A stretch of 64,000 bases of DNA from positions 62,001-126,000 of the forward strand of contig NZ_JABEKT010000003.1 of NCBI RefSeq assembly GCF_013283195.1, in the 5' to 3' direction. Position numbers and translations under genes: made by a program. Source of the stretch: Ensifer adhaerens. Lineage in GTDB: Bacteria > Pseudomonadota > Alphaproteobacteria > Rhizobiales > Rhizobiaceae. Below the pieces are notes generated by a model. The model saw only the letters and a list, made by a program, of their open reading frames with translations, was not told where the DNA came from and ran no database searches. This document shows, one piece after another, positions 33,401 to 42,531 of this stretch. Position 1 is the first letter of the stretch; every line of letters starts with the position of its first letter.

Positions 33401-36400
33401 CAGCGGCACGGTAAGGCAGATCGGTTCAGGTACGACGGTCCTGACCGGAAACAACAGCTACACGGGAGGCACCACGGTCGCGGGCGGCGTGCTCCAAATC
33501 GGCAATGGCGGTGTGGCGGGCTCGATTGCCGGCGATGTCGTCAACGACAGCGTGCTCGCCTTCAACCGCAGCGATGCGTTCACTCTCGCCGGCGCCATTT
33601 CCGGCAGCGGCGCTGTACGGCAGATCGGTACGGGCACCACGATCCTGACGGGCAGCAACAGCTACACCGGCGGCAGCACGATTTCAGGCGGCACGCTGCA
33701 ACTCGGCAACGGCGGCGCGACCGGCTCGATCACCGGCAATGTTGTCAACGACGGCATTTTGGCCTTCAACCGCAGCGACGCGGTCACCCTCGCCGGCGCC
33801 ATTTCGGGTAGCGGCGTGGTGCGGCAGATCGGTACGGGCACCACCATCCTGACCGGCAGCCACACCCATACCGGCGGCACGACGATTTCGGGCGGCACGC
33901 TGCAACTCGGCAATGGCGGCGGGACCGGCTCGATCCTGGGCGATGTGGTCAACGACGGCATTTTGGCCTTCAACCGCAGCGACGCGGTCACCTTTTCCGG
34001 CGCCATCTCGGGCAATGGCGCGGTGCGGCAAACCGGTTCAGGCACCACCACCCTGACAGGCACCAATACCTACACCGGCGGCACGACGGTTTCAGGCGGC
34101 ACGCTCCAGATCGGCAATGGCGGCACGACCGGCTCGATCCTGGGCGATGTGGTCAACGACGGCGCGTTCGCCTTCAACCGCAGCGACGCGCTCACCTTTT
34201 CCAGCGCGATTTCGGGCAGCGGCGCGGTGCGGCAGATCGGTTCAGGCACCACCATCCTGACCGGCAGCAACAGCTATACCGGCGGCACCACGATTTCAGA
34301 CGGCACGCTGCAACTCGGCAACGGCGGCGCGTCGGGCTCGATTATCGGCAATGTCGTCAATGACGGCGCGCTCGCCTTCAACCGCAGCGATGCCTTCTCT
34401 TTCGCAGGCGCCATCTCGGGAAGTGGAGCCGTACGACAGATCGGTACGGGCACCACCATCCTGACCGGCAGCAACAGCTATACCGGCGGCACGACGATTT
34501 CAGCCGGTACGCTGCAACTCGGCAATGGCGGCGCAACCGGCTCGATCACCGGCAATGTCGTCAACGGCGGCGTGCTCGCCTTCAACCGCAGCGATACGTT
34601 CACTTTCTCCGGCGCCATCTCGGGCAACGGCGCTGTGCAACAGATCGGATCAGGTACGACCGTCCTGACCGGCAGCAATAGCTATACCGGCGACACCACT
34701 GTCGCGGGCGGCCAGTTGCAGTTCGGCGACGGCAGCGCGGGCGGAAGCAACACGCTCGGCGGCAAGCTGACCGTGACCGGCGGCACGCTGGCGATCCAGG
34801 CGCCGGCGGCCGTGGACGTCGCACAGACCGTGAACTTTGCCGACAACACTGCGCTATCCATCGTCGCGGGCACGAACAACTCCGGGCTGTCGGCCGACAG
34901 TATCACGATCGGCAATGGCGTCGGCTTCAACATCGGCGGCATCAATGACGCGAGCCAGCTCGACAAGGTGCTGATAGACACCCGCTCTGGAATCAGCGGT
35001 GACTTCGCCAACGTCAGCGTCGGCGGCTTCAGCGGCGCAGTGGACTATCTCACCATGTCCGCCCGCAAATCAGCTGACAACCGGCAATATCTCGCCAGCT
35101 ACGGTCTGAGCTGGACCGCCGCCAACAATCTCGCCCACGGTACCTTCACGCTGACCAATGCCACCGACAGCTTCACGGTGGGCGCGGCACTTTCCGACCA
35201 AGTGGCGAACCCCGCGACGGGCTGGAACGGCACGTCACTGACCAAGGCCGGCATGGGCACGCTCACCCTGACCGGCACCAACAGCTATGGCGGCGGGACG
35301 ACGATCTCGGGCGGCGTCTTGCAACTCGGCAATGGCGGTTCGACCGGATCGATCCTGGGCGATGTCGTCAACGACGGTGTGTTGGCCTTCAACCGTAGCG
35401 ATGCGGTCACATTCTCGGGCGCCATCACGGGCAATGGAGCGGTGCGGCAGATCGGTACGGGCACCACGATCCTGAGGGGCAGCAACAGCTACACCGGCGG
35501 CACAACGATTTCGGGCGGGGTCTTGCAACTCGGGAACGGCGGTGCGGCCGGCTCGATCCTGGGCGATGTAGTCAACAATGGCGTGCTCGCCTTCAACCGC
35601 AGCGATGCAGTTACTTTCTCCGGCGCCATCTCGGGCAACGGTACGGTACGGCAGATCGGTACGGGCACCACGATCCTGACGGGCAACAACAGCTATACCG
35701 GCGGAACGACGATTTCAGGCGGTACGCTGCAACTCGGCAACGGCGGCGCGACCGGCTCAATTGTCCGCGACGTCGTCAACCATGGCGTGCTCGCCTTCAA
35801 CCGCAGCGATGCGGTCACTTTCGCCGGCACCATCTCCGGCAACGGCGCGGTGCGGCAGAACGGTTCCGGCACGACGGTCCTGACCGGCGACAACAGCTAT
35901 ACTGGCGGCACCACGGTCGCGGGTGGGACGCTGCAACTCGGCAACGGCGGCGCGGCCGGCTCGATCATCGGCGACGTCGTCAACCATGGCGTGCTCGCCT
36001 TCAACCGCAGCGACGCGGTCACCTTCGCCGGCGCCATCTCGGGCAGCGGCGCTGTGCGGCAGATCGGTTCAGGTACGACGGTCCTGACCGGCAACAATGC
36101 CTATATGGGCGACACCACCGTCTCCGGTGGGCGCTTGCAGTTCGGCGACGGCAGCGCCGGCGGTAGCAACGCTCTGGGCGGAAACCTGACCGTGACCGGT
36201 GGCACGCTGGCGATCCAGACGCCGGCGACCCTGACCGTCGAGCGGGCAGTCACCCTCGCCGACAACACCGCGCTGTCCATCGTCGCCGGCACGAACAGCC
36301 CCACGTTGACCGCCAACCACGTCACGATCGGCAATGGCGTCGCCTTCAACATCGGCGGCATCAACGATGCGAGCCAACTCGACAAGGTGCTGATAGACAC

Positions 36401-38960
36401 CCGCTCTGGAATAAGCGGCGACTTCGCCAGCGTCACCGTAGGTGGTTTCACCGGCACGGTGGACTATCTCACCGTATCCGGTCGCAAATCGGCAGACAGC
36501 CTGCAGTACCTCGCAAGCTATGGGCTGAGCTGGACCGCCGGCAACAATCTCGCCCATGGCACCTTCACGCTGACGGATGCGGCCGACACCTTCACAGTCG
36601 GAACGGCGCTCGCCGACCAGACGGCAAATCCCTTGCTTGGCTGGAACGGCACGTCGCTGGCCAAGGCCGGCGCCGGTGCGCTCACTCTTAGCGGCGACAA
36701 CACCTATAGGGGCGGCACCACGATCGTGGGCGGTGTGCTGTCGATCTCGCGCGATGCCAATCTCGGTGCAGCTTCGGGCGGCGTTTCCTTCACCGGCGGT
36801 GCGCTTGCGACCACCGCGAGCTTCGACACTGCTCGCTCGATCGCCCTGACGCAGGCGGGGCGCTTCGACATCGCCGCCGGAACCGAACTCGGGCTGACGG
36901 GCGGCCTGTCGGGCAACGGCGACCTGATCAAGCAGGGCAACGGCACGCTGCGGCTCGACAACGGCGCCAACGCCTACGGCAACACGCTGGTTGCGGCCGG
37001 TACGCTGATCGGCAATGCCGACTCGATCTCGGGCAAGATCGGCAACGCCGGAACGGTCGTCTTCGATCAGACGACCAACGCCGCCTTTGCCGGCGACATA
37101 GGAGCACTCAATGGCTCCGGCGGCCGGATGATCAAGCGGGGCGCCGGTGCTCTGAGCCTGACCGGCATGTCGTCACTCGATTGGACGGTCCAGGCGGGAA
37201 GGCTCGTTACGTCGGCCGAGCGCTTCGGCGGCAACACAGCCCTCGCCGCGGGCGCTTCCCTGACGTTCGACCAGGCCGTCAACACCAGCTATGGCGGTGT
37301 GATTTCCGGCAGTGGCAGCTTCGCAAAGGCTGGCGCGGGCCTTCTCACCCTGACGGGCAATTCCTCCGCTTTTTCCGGGGCGACAACGGTCGAGAACGGC
37401 ACGCTGGCGGTCAACGGCTCACTTGGCGGCACCGTTGACGTCCTGGCCGACGGCCGCCTTCAAGGCAGCGGTGCGGCGAGCAACGTGCGCGTTTCGGGCA
37501 CGATCGCCCCGGGCAACTCGATCGGCACGCTCAACGTCGCCGGTAATCTCACCCTCAACTCCGGCTCGATCTACGAGGTTGAAGTGAACGCGGCCGGCCA
37601 GTCGGACAGGATCGTTGCCAGCGGCACGGCGACCATCGCCGGCGGCTCGGTCAAGGTGCTGGCGGACACGGGCAGCTATGCGCCGGAGACAAAGTACACA
37701 ATCGTGACCGCCAATGGCGGTCGGAGCGGCAGCTTCAGCGGCGTGAACTCGAACCTCGCCTTCCTCGATCCTTCGCTCAGCTACGACGCCAGCAACGTCT
37801 ATCTGAAGCTGACCCGCAACAATATCGACTTCTCCAGCGTCGGTGCAACGCCGAACCAGATCGCCACCGGCGACGGAGTCGAAAGCCTTGGGAGAGGCAA
37901 TCCGGTCTACAACGCCATCACAAACCTGTCGGCACCACAGGCACGAAACGCCTTCGACCAGCTCTCGGGCGAGATCCACGCTTCGGCGAAGTCGGCGCTC
38001 ATCGAAGGCAGTCGCTTCGCCCGCAATGCTATCAACGAACGCCTTCGCGCGGCCTTCGACAGTGCCGGCGCTTCGAACGGCACGGTTACGAGCTATGTCG
38101 GCGGCAACCCGGTCGAGGTCGAGGCGACAACCGATCGTCTGGCGTTCTGGAGCCAGGGCTTCGGTTCCTGGGGGCACACGGATGGCGACGGCAACGCAGC
38201 ACGTCTCAACCGCTCGACGGGTGGATTCTTCGCTGGCGCGGACGTCCCGGCGTTCGACAATTGGCGCTTCGGCGCGATCGCGGGCTACAGCCACACCAGT
38301 TTCGACGTGAAGGAACGCTCCTCCTCCGGTTCGAGCGAAAACTATCACGCCGGCCTCTATGGCGGCGCCAGCTGGGGCGATCTCGCCTTGCGGACCGGTG
38401 CCGCCTACACCTGGCACGATGTCTCGACGTCGCGGAAGGTCCCGATCCCCGGGTTCAGCGACACTCTGAGCAGCGATTACGACGCCAGCACGGCGCAAGT
38501 CTTCGGCGAACTCGGCTATGGCTTCGCCATGGGCACGGCTCGGCTCGAGCCCTTCGCCAATCTCGCTCACGTCAGCGTTCATACGGATGACTTCGCCGAG
38601 AGGGGTGGGTCGGCGGCACTCGGCAGCAAGGGCGACACGGCGGAATCGACGTTGACGACACTGGGTCTTCGCGCCTCGACCACCTTCGACCTCAACGGCG
38701 CGGCCGTAACGGTCAACGGCATGGCCGGCTGGCGCCACGCCTTCGGCGATACGGTGCCGCTTTCGACGATGCGCTTTGCCGGAGGCGGCGACGTCTTCCT
38801 GACCGCGGGTGTTCCGATTGCTCGCAACGTTGCGGTGGTCGAAGCCGGCCTCGACTATGCGCTGTCGCCAAACGCAACGATCGGCGTGACCTATGCCGGC
38901 CAGTTTGCCTCAGACATCGCCGACCAGTCCGCCCGCATCAGCCTCAACGTCAAGTTCTGA
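30459..38960 (+). CDS. Giant type V autotransporter with 68-residue repeats
   Basis: This protein of about 2,833 residues has an N-terminal export signal (about 1-52, cleavage near S-G-P-A-L-A-D), a Gly-rich segment (about 65-140) and a beta-helical passenger. The passenger contains nine or so 20-residue repeats (about 620-805), eight 68-residue repeats (862-1405), a 201-residue spacer (1406-1606), four more 68-residue repeats (1607-1878), a second copy of the spacer (1879-2079) and further PATR-like strands. A beta-barrel translocator of about 270 residues follows, ending in a terminal Phe (SLNVKF). The start is uncertain (ATG 30459 or TTG 30411). It is a likely surface adhesin or biofilm protein. 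Confidence 0.9.
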   Translation: MRSNFVRTARNYEARANRSALRVPALGVVASLAATLANSVAPLALIVASGPALADSIGQNGAAGGSAPNYMNAAGGGGAGAAGDGSATGTGGGGGSTGGSGNRGGSGGASDSGGGGGGGYGLGAGGGGGGAGGAGLTLNTDLVNNATIKGGNGGNGGYGSANWAQTWNYAGGGGGGGGGSGIVVTTGTSLTNSGVISGGNGGGGADVTGPGIPNSFANPSGNGVGGNGGNGITATASIGLTINNSGTIQGGGGGTDYHNVQPYRPQAGGYGIIGQNLTITNSGTIAGGARGGAGGLSGNLSSAIVITGGINTITALSGSNIGAIDLNGGATTLAGAFNDRVQVNGGATLALGAAGDATGFTSLSNAGGTISIGDGNTLSAGTISNFWGGRITLGAGAVLFGTGNTLNNDATIDVGTDGVVMDNGDINNNAAGIINFNGPGGTAQLSPGTGNVNNSGQIKVVGGDVDVRMSNINNQGNGLVSLIGGDMFGVSTLTNSDTATLNLAAGRKLSLVTLAFNGGTISGTGTIEAAGAFNLWGNGTVGATLAGAANLTRGGPGTTILTGNHTYTGGTTVNAGELQLGTAGAAGSIRGQVNVNGAGTLTLTNADATSITGITNAGRTYLYNSSSAASATIANTGELYFYNASNAGSAIVTNNNFLEFYDTSTAGSSNITNNSNLLFYDNSRAGTATIANNNGSFLNFHNTSSADNARITNDALLSFYDSSTAGSAEITNNRDLTFYDASGAGSARITNNDTLTFRSTTTAGSARITNNASLAFLHNSNAGNAEIANGAAGIVDFSGSTGSAVNKKLTAGSIAGGGSYLLGDNELTVGSNGLSTEVSGTISGTGGSLVKAGTGTLSLTGINTYTGGTTISGGTLQLGNGGATGSILADVVNDGALAFNRSNALTFSGAISGSGAVRQTGTGTTILTGSNNYTGGTTIADGTLQIGNGGAIGSIVGDVINDGVLAFNRSDAVIFAGAISGSGTVRQIGSGTTVLTGNNSYTGGTTVAGGVLQIGNGGVAGSIAGDVVNDSVLAFNRSDAFTLAGAISGSGAVRQIGTGTTILTGSNSYTGGSTISGGTLQLGNGGATGSITGNVVNDGILAFNRSDAVTLAGAISGSGVVRQIGTGTTILTGSHTHTGGTTISGGTLQLGNGGGTGSILGDVVNDGILAFNRSDAVTFSGAISGNGAVRQTGSGTTTLTGTNTYTGGTTVSGGTLQIGNGGTTGSILGDVVNDGAFAFNRSDALTFSSAISGSGAVRQIGSGTTILTGSNSYTGGTTISDGTLQLGNGGASGSIIGNVVNDGALAFNRSDAFSFAGAISGSGAVRQIGTGTTILTGSNSYTGGTTISAGTLQLGNGGATGSITGNVVNGGVLAFNRSDTFTFSGAISGNGAVQQIGSGTTVLTGSNSYTGDTTVAGGQLQFGDGSAGGSNTLGGKLTVTGGTLAIQAPAAVDVAQTVNFADNTALSIVAGTNNSGLSADSITIGNGVGFNIGGINDASQLDKVLIDTRSGISGDFANVSVGGFSGAVDYLTMSARKSADNRQYLASYGLSWTAANNLAHGTFTLTNATDSFTVGAALSDQVANPATGWNGTSLTKAGMGTLTLTGTNSYGGGTTISGGVLQLGNGGSTGSILGDVVNDGVLAFNRSDAVTFSGAITGNGAVRQIGTGTTILRGSNSYTGGTTISGGVLQLGNGGAAGSILGDVVNNGVLAFNRSDAVTFSGAISGNGTVRQIGTGTTILTGNNSYTGGTTISGGTLQLGNGGATGSIVRDVVNHGVLAFNRSDAVTFAGTISGNGAVRQNGSGTTVLTGDNSYTGGTTVAGGTLQLGNGGAAGSIIGDVVNHGVLAFNRSDAVTFAGAISGSGAVRQIGSGTTVLTGNNAYMGDTTVSGGRLQFGDGSAGGSNALGGNLTVTGGTLAIQTPATLTVERAVTLADNTALSIVAGTNSPTLTANHVTIGNGVAFNIGGINDASQLDKVLIDTRSGISGDFASVTVGGFTGTVDYLTVSGRKSADSLQYLASYGLSWTAGNNLAHGTFTLTDAADTFTVGTALADQTANPLLGWNGTSLAKAGAGALTLSGDNTYRGGTTIVGGVLSISRDANLGAASGGVSFTGGALATTASFDTARSIALTQAGRFDIAAGTELGLTGGLSGNGDLIKQGNGTLRLDNGANAYGNTLVAAGTLIGNADSISGKIGNAGTVVFDQTTNAAFAGDIGALNGSGGRMIKRGAGALSLTGMSSLDWTVQAGRLVTSAERFGGNTALAAGASLTFDQAVNTSYGGVISGSGSFAKAGAGLLTLTGNSSAFSGATTVENGTLAVNGSLGGTVDVLADGRLQGSGAASNVRVSGTIAPGNSIGTLNVAGNLTLNSGSIYEVEVNAAGQSDRIVASGTATIAGGSVKVLADTGSYAPETKYTIVTANGGRSGSFSGVNSNLAFLDPSLSYDASNVYLKLTRNNIDFSSVGATPNQIATGDGVESLGRGNPVYNAITNLSAPQARNAFDQLSGEIHASAKSALIEGSRFARNAINERLRAAFDSAGASNGTVTSYVGGNPVEVEATTDRLAFWSQGFGSWGHTDGDGNAARLNRSTGGFFAGADVPAFDNWRFGAIAGYSHTSFDVKERSSSGSSENYHAGLYGGASWGDLALRTGAAYTWHDVSTSRKVPIPGFSDTLSSDYDASTAQVFGELGYGFAMGTARLEPFANLAHVSVHTDDFAERGGSAALGSKGDTAESTLTTLGLRASTTFDLNGAAVTVNGMAGWRHAFGDTVPLSTMRFAGGGDVFLTAGVPIARNVAVVEAGLDYALSPNATIGVTYAGQFASDIADQSARISLNVKF
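32320..32870 (+). repeat. About nine degenerate 60-bp coding repeats in the autotransporter
   Basis: The encoded motif is roughly L-x-F-Y-D/N-x-S-x-A-G-S-A-x-I-T-N-N repeating every 20 residues. Regular alternation of aromatic, Ala-Gly and Asn-Asn positions suggests successive rungs of a right-handed beta-helix with an Asn ladder. The copies are diverged at the DNA level. Confidence 0.7.
33042..34673 (+). repeat. Eight tandem 204-bp coding repeats
   Basis: Eight in-frame units of exactly 204 bases (68 residues). Each runs from N-x-Y-T-G-G-T-T through LQLGNGG, SILGDVVNDG, LAFNRSDA and GAISGSGAVRQ to GTTILTG. Units are about 75-90% alike, so recombination between them could change passenger length. 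Confidence 0.9.
34674..35276 (+). repeat. 603-bp spacer, first copy of a segmental duplication
   Basis: This 201-residue segment (GDGSAGGSN, INDASQLDKVLIDTRSGISGDF, GRKSAD-like and LAHGTFTL blocks) recurs at 36093-36695 with high identity. The duplication unit is therefore four 68-residue repeats plus this spacer, 1,419 bases apart. Confidence 0.85.
35277..36092 (+). repeat. Four tandem 204-bp coding repeats (second block)
   Basis: Four further units of the same 68-residue family as the first block, in frame and of identical length. They are followed by the second copy of the 603-bp spacer, which places them within the duplicated segment. Confidence 0.9.
36093..36695 (+). repeat. 603-bp spacer, second copy
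   Basis: Second copy of the 201-residue spacer, sharing the block INDASQLDKVLIDTRSGISG exactly with the first. Substitutions cluster elsewhere, showing that the copies have begun to diverge. Confidence 0.85.
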
Positions 38961-39031
38961 AGGTGAATCCAATTGACTGTGACCAAAGACAAGCATCGCC
39001 CGCAGCGCACGACCGAGCGAAAGGCGCTTGC

Positions 39032-39691
39032 ATGACGCGCAACAGCATTCGTCACCTTAGGCTCACTTCCACATCGCTCGCGATTGCCGTGGGCGTGGCG
39101 CTGTATCTCGTACCGGAGCTCGCCTCTTCGACGCCGAGCGGTGCAGCACCCGTTACCGCCGGCCACGACGACCCGGCTCCACAGCGTTTCCAGCTGGCTC
39201 AGGCGCAGACTGAGAGCCGAACCGCCGGTGGTAAAGCAGCATCGTCCTTGCCGGGTGGGGCATCGTCGCTGAACGAGACCTATCAGGACTGGAGCGTGGC
39301 CTGCGTACAGGATACGAGCGCAAAGCGCTGCGTGCTGTCGCAGGTCCAGGCGCAGCAGAACGGACAACGCCTGCTGGCGATCGAACTGAATGCACCGTCG
39401 GCAAACTCTGTGTCGGGCACACTGGTCCTGCCGTTCGGTCTGGCGCTCGAGCCCGGCGTCACCTTCCAGATCGACGACAAGCCGGCGATGCAGCCCGTGC
39501 ACTTCCACACTTGCCTCCCGGTCGGATGCCTCGTTTCAGTGACCTTCGACACCCCAACGCTGGTCGCGCTGCGCGCCGGCGCGGCGCTTAGGGTCAAGGC
39601 CGTCGCTGTTGGCGGGGCAGCGGCTCCGCTCTCGATCTCCTTGCAAGGTTTCGGTACTGCGCTTGACCGCGTGGCGACGCTGGCGCGCTAA
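39032..39691 (+). CDS. Invasion-associated locus B (IalB) family protein
   Basis: This 219-residue exported protein starts at ATG 39032 after GAAAGG. An N-terminal hydrophobic segment (LAIAVGVALYLVPELASS) serves as signal or anchor, followed by a low-complexity linker. The IalB domain begins at NETYQDWSVACVQDTSAKRCVLSQVQ and contains the paired cysteines of HFHTCLPVGCLVSVTF. IalB was first described in Bartonella erythrocyte invasion, and relatives are common in rhizobia as periplasmic proteins. It lies 71 bases after the autotransporter and may be co-transcribed with it. Confidence 0.87.
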   Translation: MTRNSIRHLRLTSTSLAIAVGVALYLVPELASSTPSGAAPVTAGHDDPAPQRFQLAQAQTESRTAGGKAASSLPGGASSLNETYQDWSVACVQDTSAKRCVLSQVQAQQNGQRLLAIELNAPSANSVSGTLVLPFGLALEPGVTFQIDDKPAMQPVHFHTCLPVGCLVSVTFDTPTLVALRAGAALRVKAVAVGGAAAPLSISLQGFGTALDRVATLAR

Positions 39692-40297
39692 GATTGGCCG
39701 AACCCGTAACATGCGTGTGGCCCGTATGCGTATGGCAAGTGATCTCCTCGAGATTTCATCGCCCGCAATCGGTGGTCTCGGGTGTCGCTTCGGAAGCGAG
39801 GAGGCTTGGTGTTCCGCGCCGGGCCGCCTATTACCGGGTGCCACGGGAAGACCTGCGAATACGGCACTCGGCCTGCTCCCGGCCCCAATTGAGACGCTCG
39901 GTCACACTGGCCAAGGATCCGCTCCTGACACTCTTCGGGTGTTCAGATCATGGGTAGGAACGCGAACTCTCCGCTCGACGACCGCAGACCGGCAGCACGG
40001 ATGTGTCCTATCCCTCGCCTTGAAAGGAACCGAACCGCTACGCCCCCGGCACGGTTTGCTACGCTCCTGTTAAGCCGGCCTTTTTGCGGCGCAAGCTGCT
40101 ATTATGGAACTTGTAGAGTAGCGATGATTTAAAACATGATCCCTCGGCCGCATCTGGTACATCGGTCACTCACGCCGCTGATCGCTGTCTCTTTCGGTGG
40201 GCTTAACGCCCGGCGCGGGCCTGAAATCCAGCACACGATTGGCTACGCGATCAGCGCGTCGGTGCCTCGTTGCCAGCAAGTGACGCCAGGCCAACCG
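39692..40297. other. Gap between IalB gene and cyclase gene
   Basis: About 600 bases with no convincing gene, repeat or RNA signature. Short open frames here are arginine/proline-rich and lack ribosome sites. Transcription of the autotransporter/IalB unit and of the convergent cyclase gene must end in this stretch, but no clear T-tailed hairpin was found. Confidence 0.5.
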
Positions 40298-42226
40298 CTA
40301 CTGAACCGTCGGAGATTCCGCAGAAGTAAGATCTCGGTTAATCGGCGCAAGCGACGCAACTTTGCCAAGTTGGACAACCTCGGTCGCCTCACCACGTCCG
40401 CGCAGCCAATGCTCGCCCATCGGGATCGTAGAAAAGCTGTCGTCGAGCCTTGAGGCGGTCTCTCTGGAAAGGGCAATGCAGGCGGGTGCATCCGGCATCG
40501 CCATCTTGCCCACTTCCAGGAGCCGCTGGCTGATGTTCACCGTATCGCCCACGATCGTGTAATTGACCCGGTCGGACGCGCCGATATTGCCGACAATGAC
40601 AAGGCCCGTGTGGATGCCGATGCGCACTCGAAGCGGTGGCCGACCTTCCGCCGCTCCCTTGATATTGTCGTTCTCCAGTTCTTCGCGGATGATTGCGGCC
40701 GCACGGACTGCGGCAGCGGCATGATCCTCCAGATGATCCGGGGCGCCGAAAAATGCCAGCATGCCGTCGCCGAGAAACTTGTCGACGGCGCCGCCGTTCG
40801 CATCGACCGCGCGGCAAAGAATGGCAAAATGGTGGTTGAGGAGCCGCCCTGCAGCGGCGGCATCCATCTGCTCCGACAACGTCGTGAAGCCGGCGATGTC
40901 GGTGAACATGACGGTGACGACTGCTTCGCGCGGTTCGGCAATCCCCATCTGTCCGCTGCGCACCAGCTTGGAAACAAGAGAGCGCGGCACGTAGGTGGAA
41001 AACGCGCGAAGACCCACAAGCATCGCATTGAAGGCAGAGGCCTGCTCATCCAGTTCCAGAACCCTGCTGCGCGGCAGCGGCGTTACATCGTCAAGTTCGA
41101 AGTTGGCAACGCGCGACGCCTGGCCGGCGATCGCTTGTATAGGACGAGATAGACGCCGCCCCAACAGGACGGCAACCACGACCGCTGCGGCCATGGCGCC
41201 AAGGCCCAGCAGCGCCGACCCCATGACACGTTCGATCTCGTCGCCTATCTGTCCGGCCTCGAAATACGCCCCGATGGTCCATGGCCGTTCACCGTAACCA
41301 GCGATCCTGCGCGTGATAGCGATGTAGCTGTCCGCTCCCGACAGTGAGGCAGACGCAGCTTGATCGTCGATGCTGATCTCGGCGACCTCGATATCGCGAC
41401 CGCGCTTCGCGCTGAATTCCGTCTCTGTCGTCCTCTCACCATATCGCGCAAGCACCGGGTCGCCGAATGCGACAAGTGGCGTCAGCGGCCGCGTGACCGA
41501 ATTTGGATCGGCTAGGCGAGGGTCTGCCAGGACGGTTCCGTCGCCATCCAGGATGAAGGCATGTGTACCGAAGCGCGACGACAATTCTCGGGTGATTTCC
41601 GACAGCTTGCGCAGCTCCACGGCGGCGATCACCCAGCCTCGTGTTTCTCCATCACGCTGAAGCGGGGTCGAGACATTGGCGAACAGGCCGTACTCGTTGG
41701 CCACGAATGCGCCCCACTGACGCCCATCGAGCTGACGCCGGCCTTCAAGGGCGGCGCGGACCTGAGGAGATTTCTCGGGAGCAGCCGGAAGATGCCGGAT
41801 CTCATTGGCGGGAAAGTCGCGCCCGCCACGGGCAGCACCTCTGCATTTCAAGTCGGCGGTGCACACCAGCATCGCATTTGCGCCGGGCGTCGCCGAGAGC
41901 GCACCGGCAAGGGCTGCCGACATTTTCGCATCGTCGATCTCAAAATCGCTCTGCGCGTAAAGCTGCGCGACGCCGGCCACCGCATTCTCTGCGCGTCCCA
42001 TTTCGGCGCGCAGAAGGTCTTCCATTGCATCGACCAGAAGCGTCGACTGAGCGCCGAGCAGATCCAAGGTATTGCGCACGTTAGCGCCTACCGACAACGC
42101 CAGAACGCCCCCCACAGACACAAACACCAGCGCGCCGAAGCTCAACGCCATGAGCGCGGCGATCGGGATCCGGCGCCGGTCAGTGCTGCGCCGGGCCGCA
42201 TTTGTTGATGGTTCGGAGGTGCTCAT
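40298..42226 (-). CDS. Membrane-bound class III adenylate/guanylate cyclase
   Basis: This 642-residue protein has two membrane helices (about 22-48 and 340-362) flanking a periplasmic Cache-like sensor, then a HAMP region and a C-terminal class III cyclase domain. Catalytic features are the metal-binding MFTDIAGFTTLSE, the GGAVDKFLGDGMLAFFG loop and RIGIHTGLVIVGNIGASDRVNYTIVGDTVNISQRL with its transition-state Asn. The Asp in VNYTIVGD suggests ATP as substrate. The start is taken at ATG 42226, and the frame is open further upstream. It stands alone, and the signal sensed is unknown. Confidence 0.88.
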   Translation of the reverse strand: MSTSEPSTNAARRSTDRRRIPIAALMALSFGALVFVSVGGVLALSVGANVRNTLDLLGAQSTLLVDAMEDLLRAEMGRAENAVAGVAQLYAQSDFEIDDAKMSAALAGALSATPGANAMLVCTADLKCRGAARGGRDFPANEIRHLPAAPEKSPQVRAALEGRRQLDGRQWGAFVANEYGLFANVSTPLQRDGETRGWVIAAVELRKLSEITRELSSRFGTHAFILDGDGTVLADPRLADPNSVTRPLTPLVAFGDPVLARYGERTTETEFSAKRGRDIEVAEISIDDQAASASLSGADSYIAITRRIAGYGERPWTIGAYFEAGQIGDEIERVMGSALLGLGAMAAAVVVAVLLGRRLSRPIQAIAGQASRVANFELDDVTPLPRSRVLELDEQASAFNAMLVGLRAFSTYVPRSLVSKLVRSGQMGIAEPREAVVTVMFTDIAGFTTLSEQMDAAAAGRLLNHHFAILCRAVDANGGAVDKFLGDGMLAFFGAPDHLEDHAAAAVRAAAIIREELENDNIKGAAEGRPPLRVRIGIHTGLVIVGNIGASDRVNYTIVGDTVNISQRLLEVGKMAMPDAPACIALSRETASRLDDSFSTIPMGEHWLRGRGEATEVVQLGKVASLAPINRDLTSAESPTVQ

Positions 42227-42531
42227 GCACTCAATGTCATCGAGTCCCCCGGATTTGCAAGCCCACCCACCCTGCGGCAAGTTTGCGTCCTCCGCGCCGG
42301 TCTTGAGCCGCACATTGGGCTCGGGCTCCGGCAACGCCTGCCCGGCGCACAGGCCCTCGGCAACGGGCAGGCAGTGTCAAGATGGCCGGAGAGCCGGCAG
42401 GTAAGGTCCGGCCCAGGCATCCTAACGCTCGGCAGAACCGTTGCAGGCCGCCTCGAAGGCGCTGATCCATAGGGTAGCCGCCTCTGGGCCGTCTGATGCG
42501 GACGTTTTCGACCAAACTCCGGTCGCTGTCG

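Noticed and set aside
33042..36092. Regular 204-bp repeats considered as a CRISPR or satellite array
   Set aside because: The period, absence of short identical repeats with unique spacers, and perfect open frame show that these are protein-coding repeats of the autotransporter.
37419..38738. A 439-codon minus-strand frame inside the autotransporter gene
   Set aside because: It is antisense to the conserved passenger end and beta-barrel. The sense frame has clear homology features and a terminal Phe.
39692..40297. Several short frames after the IalB gene
   Set aside because: None has a ribosome site, hydrophobic signal or recognisable motif. The composition looks like random GC-rich DNA.
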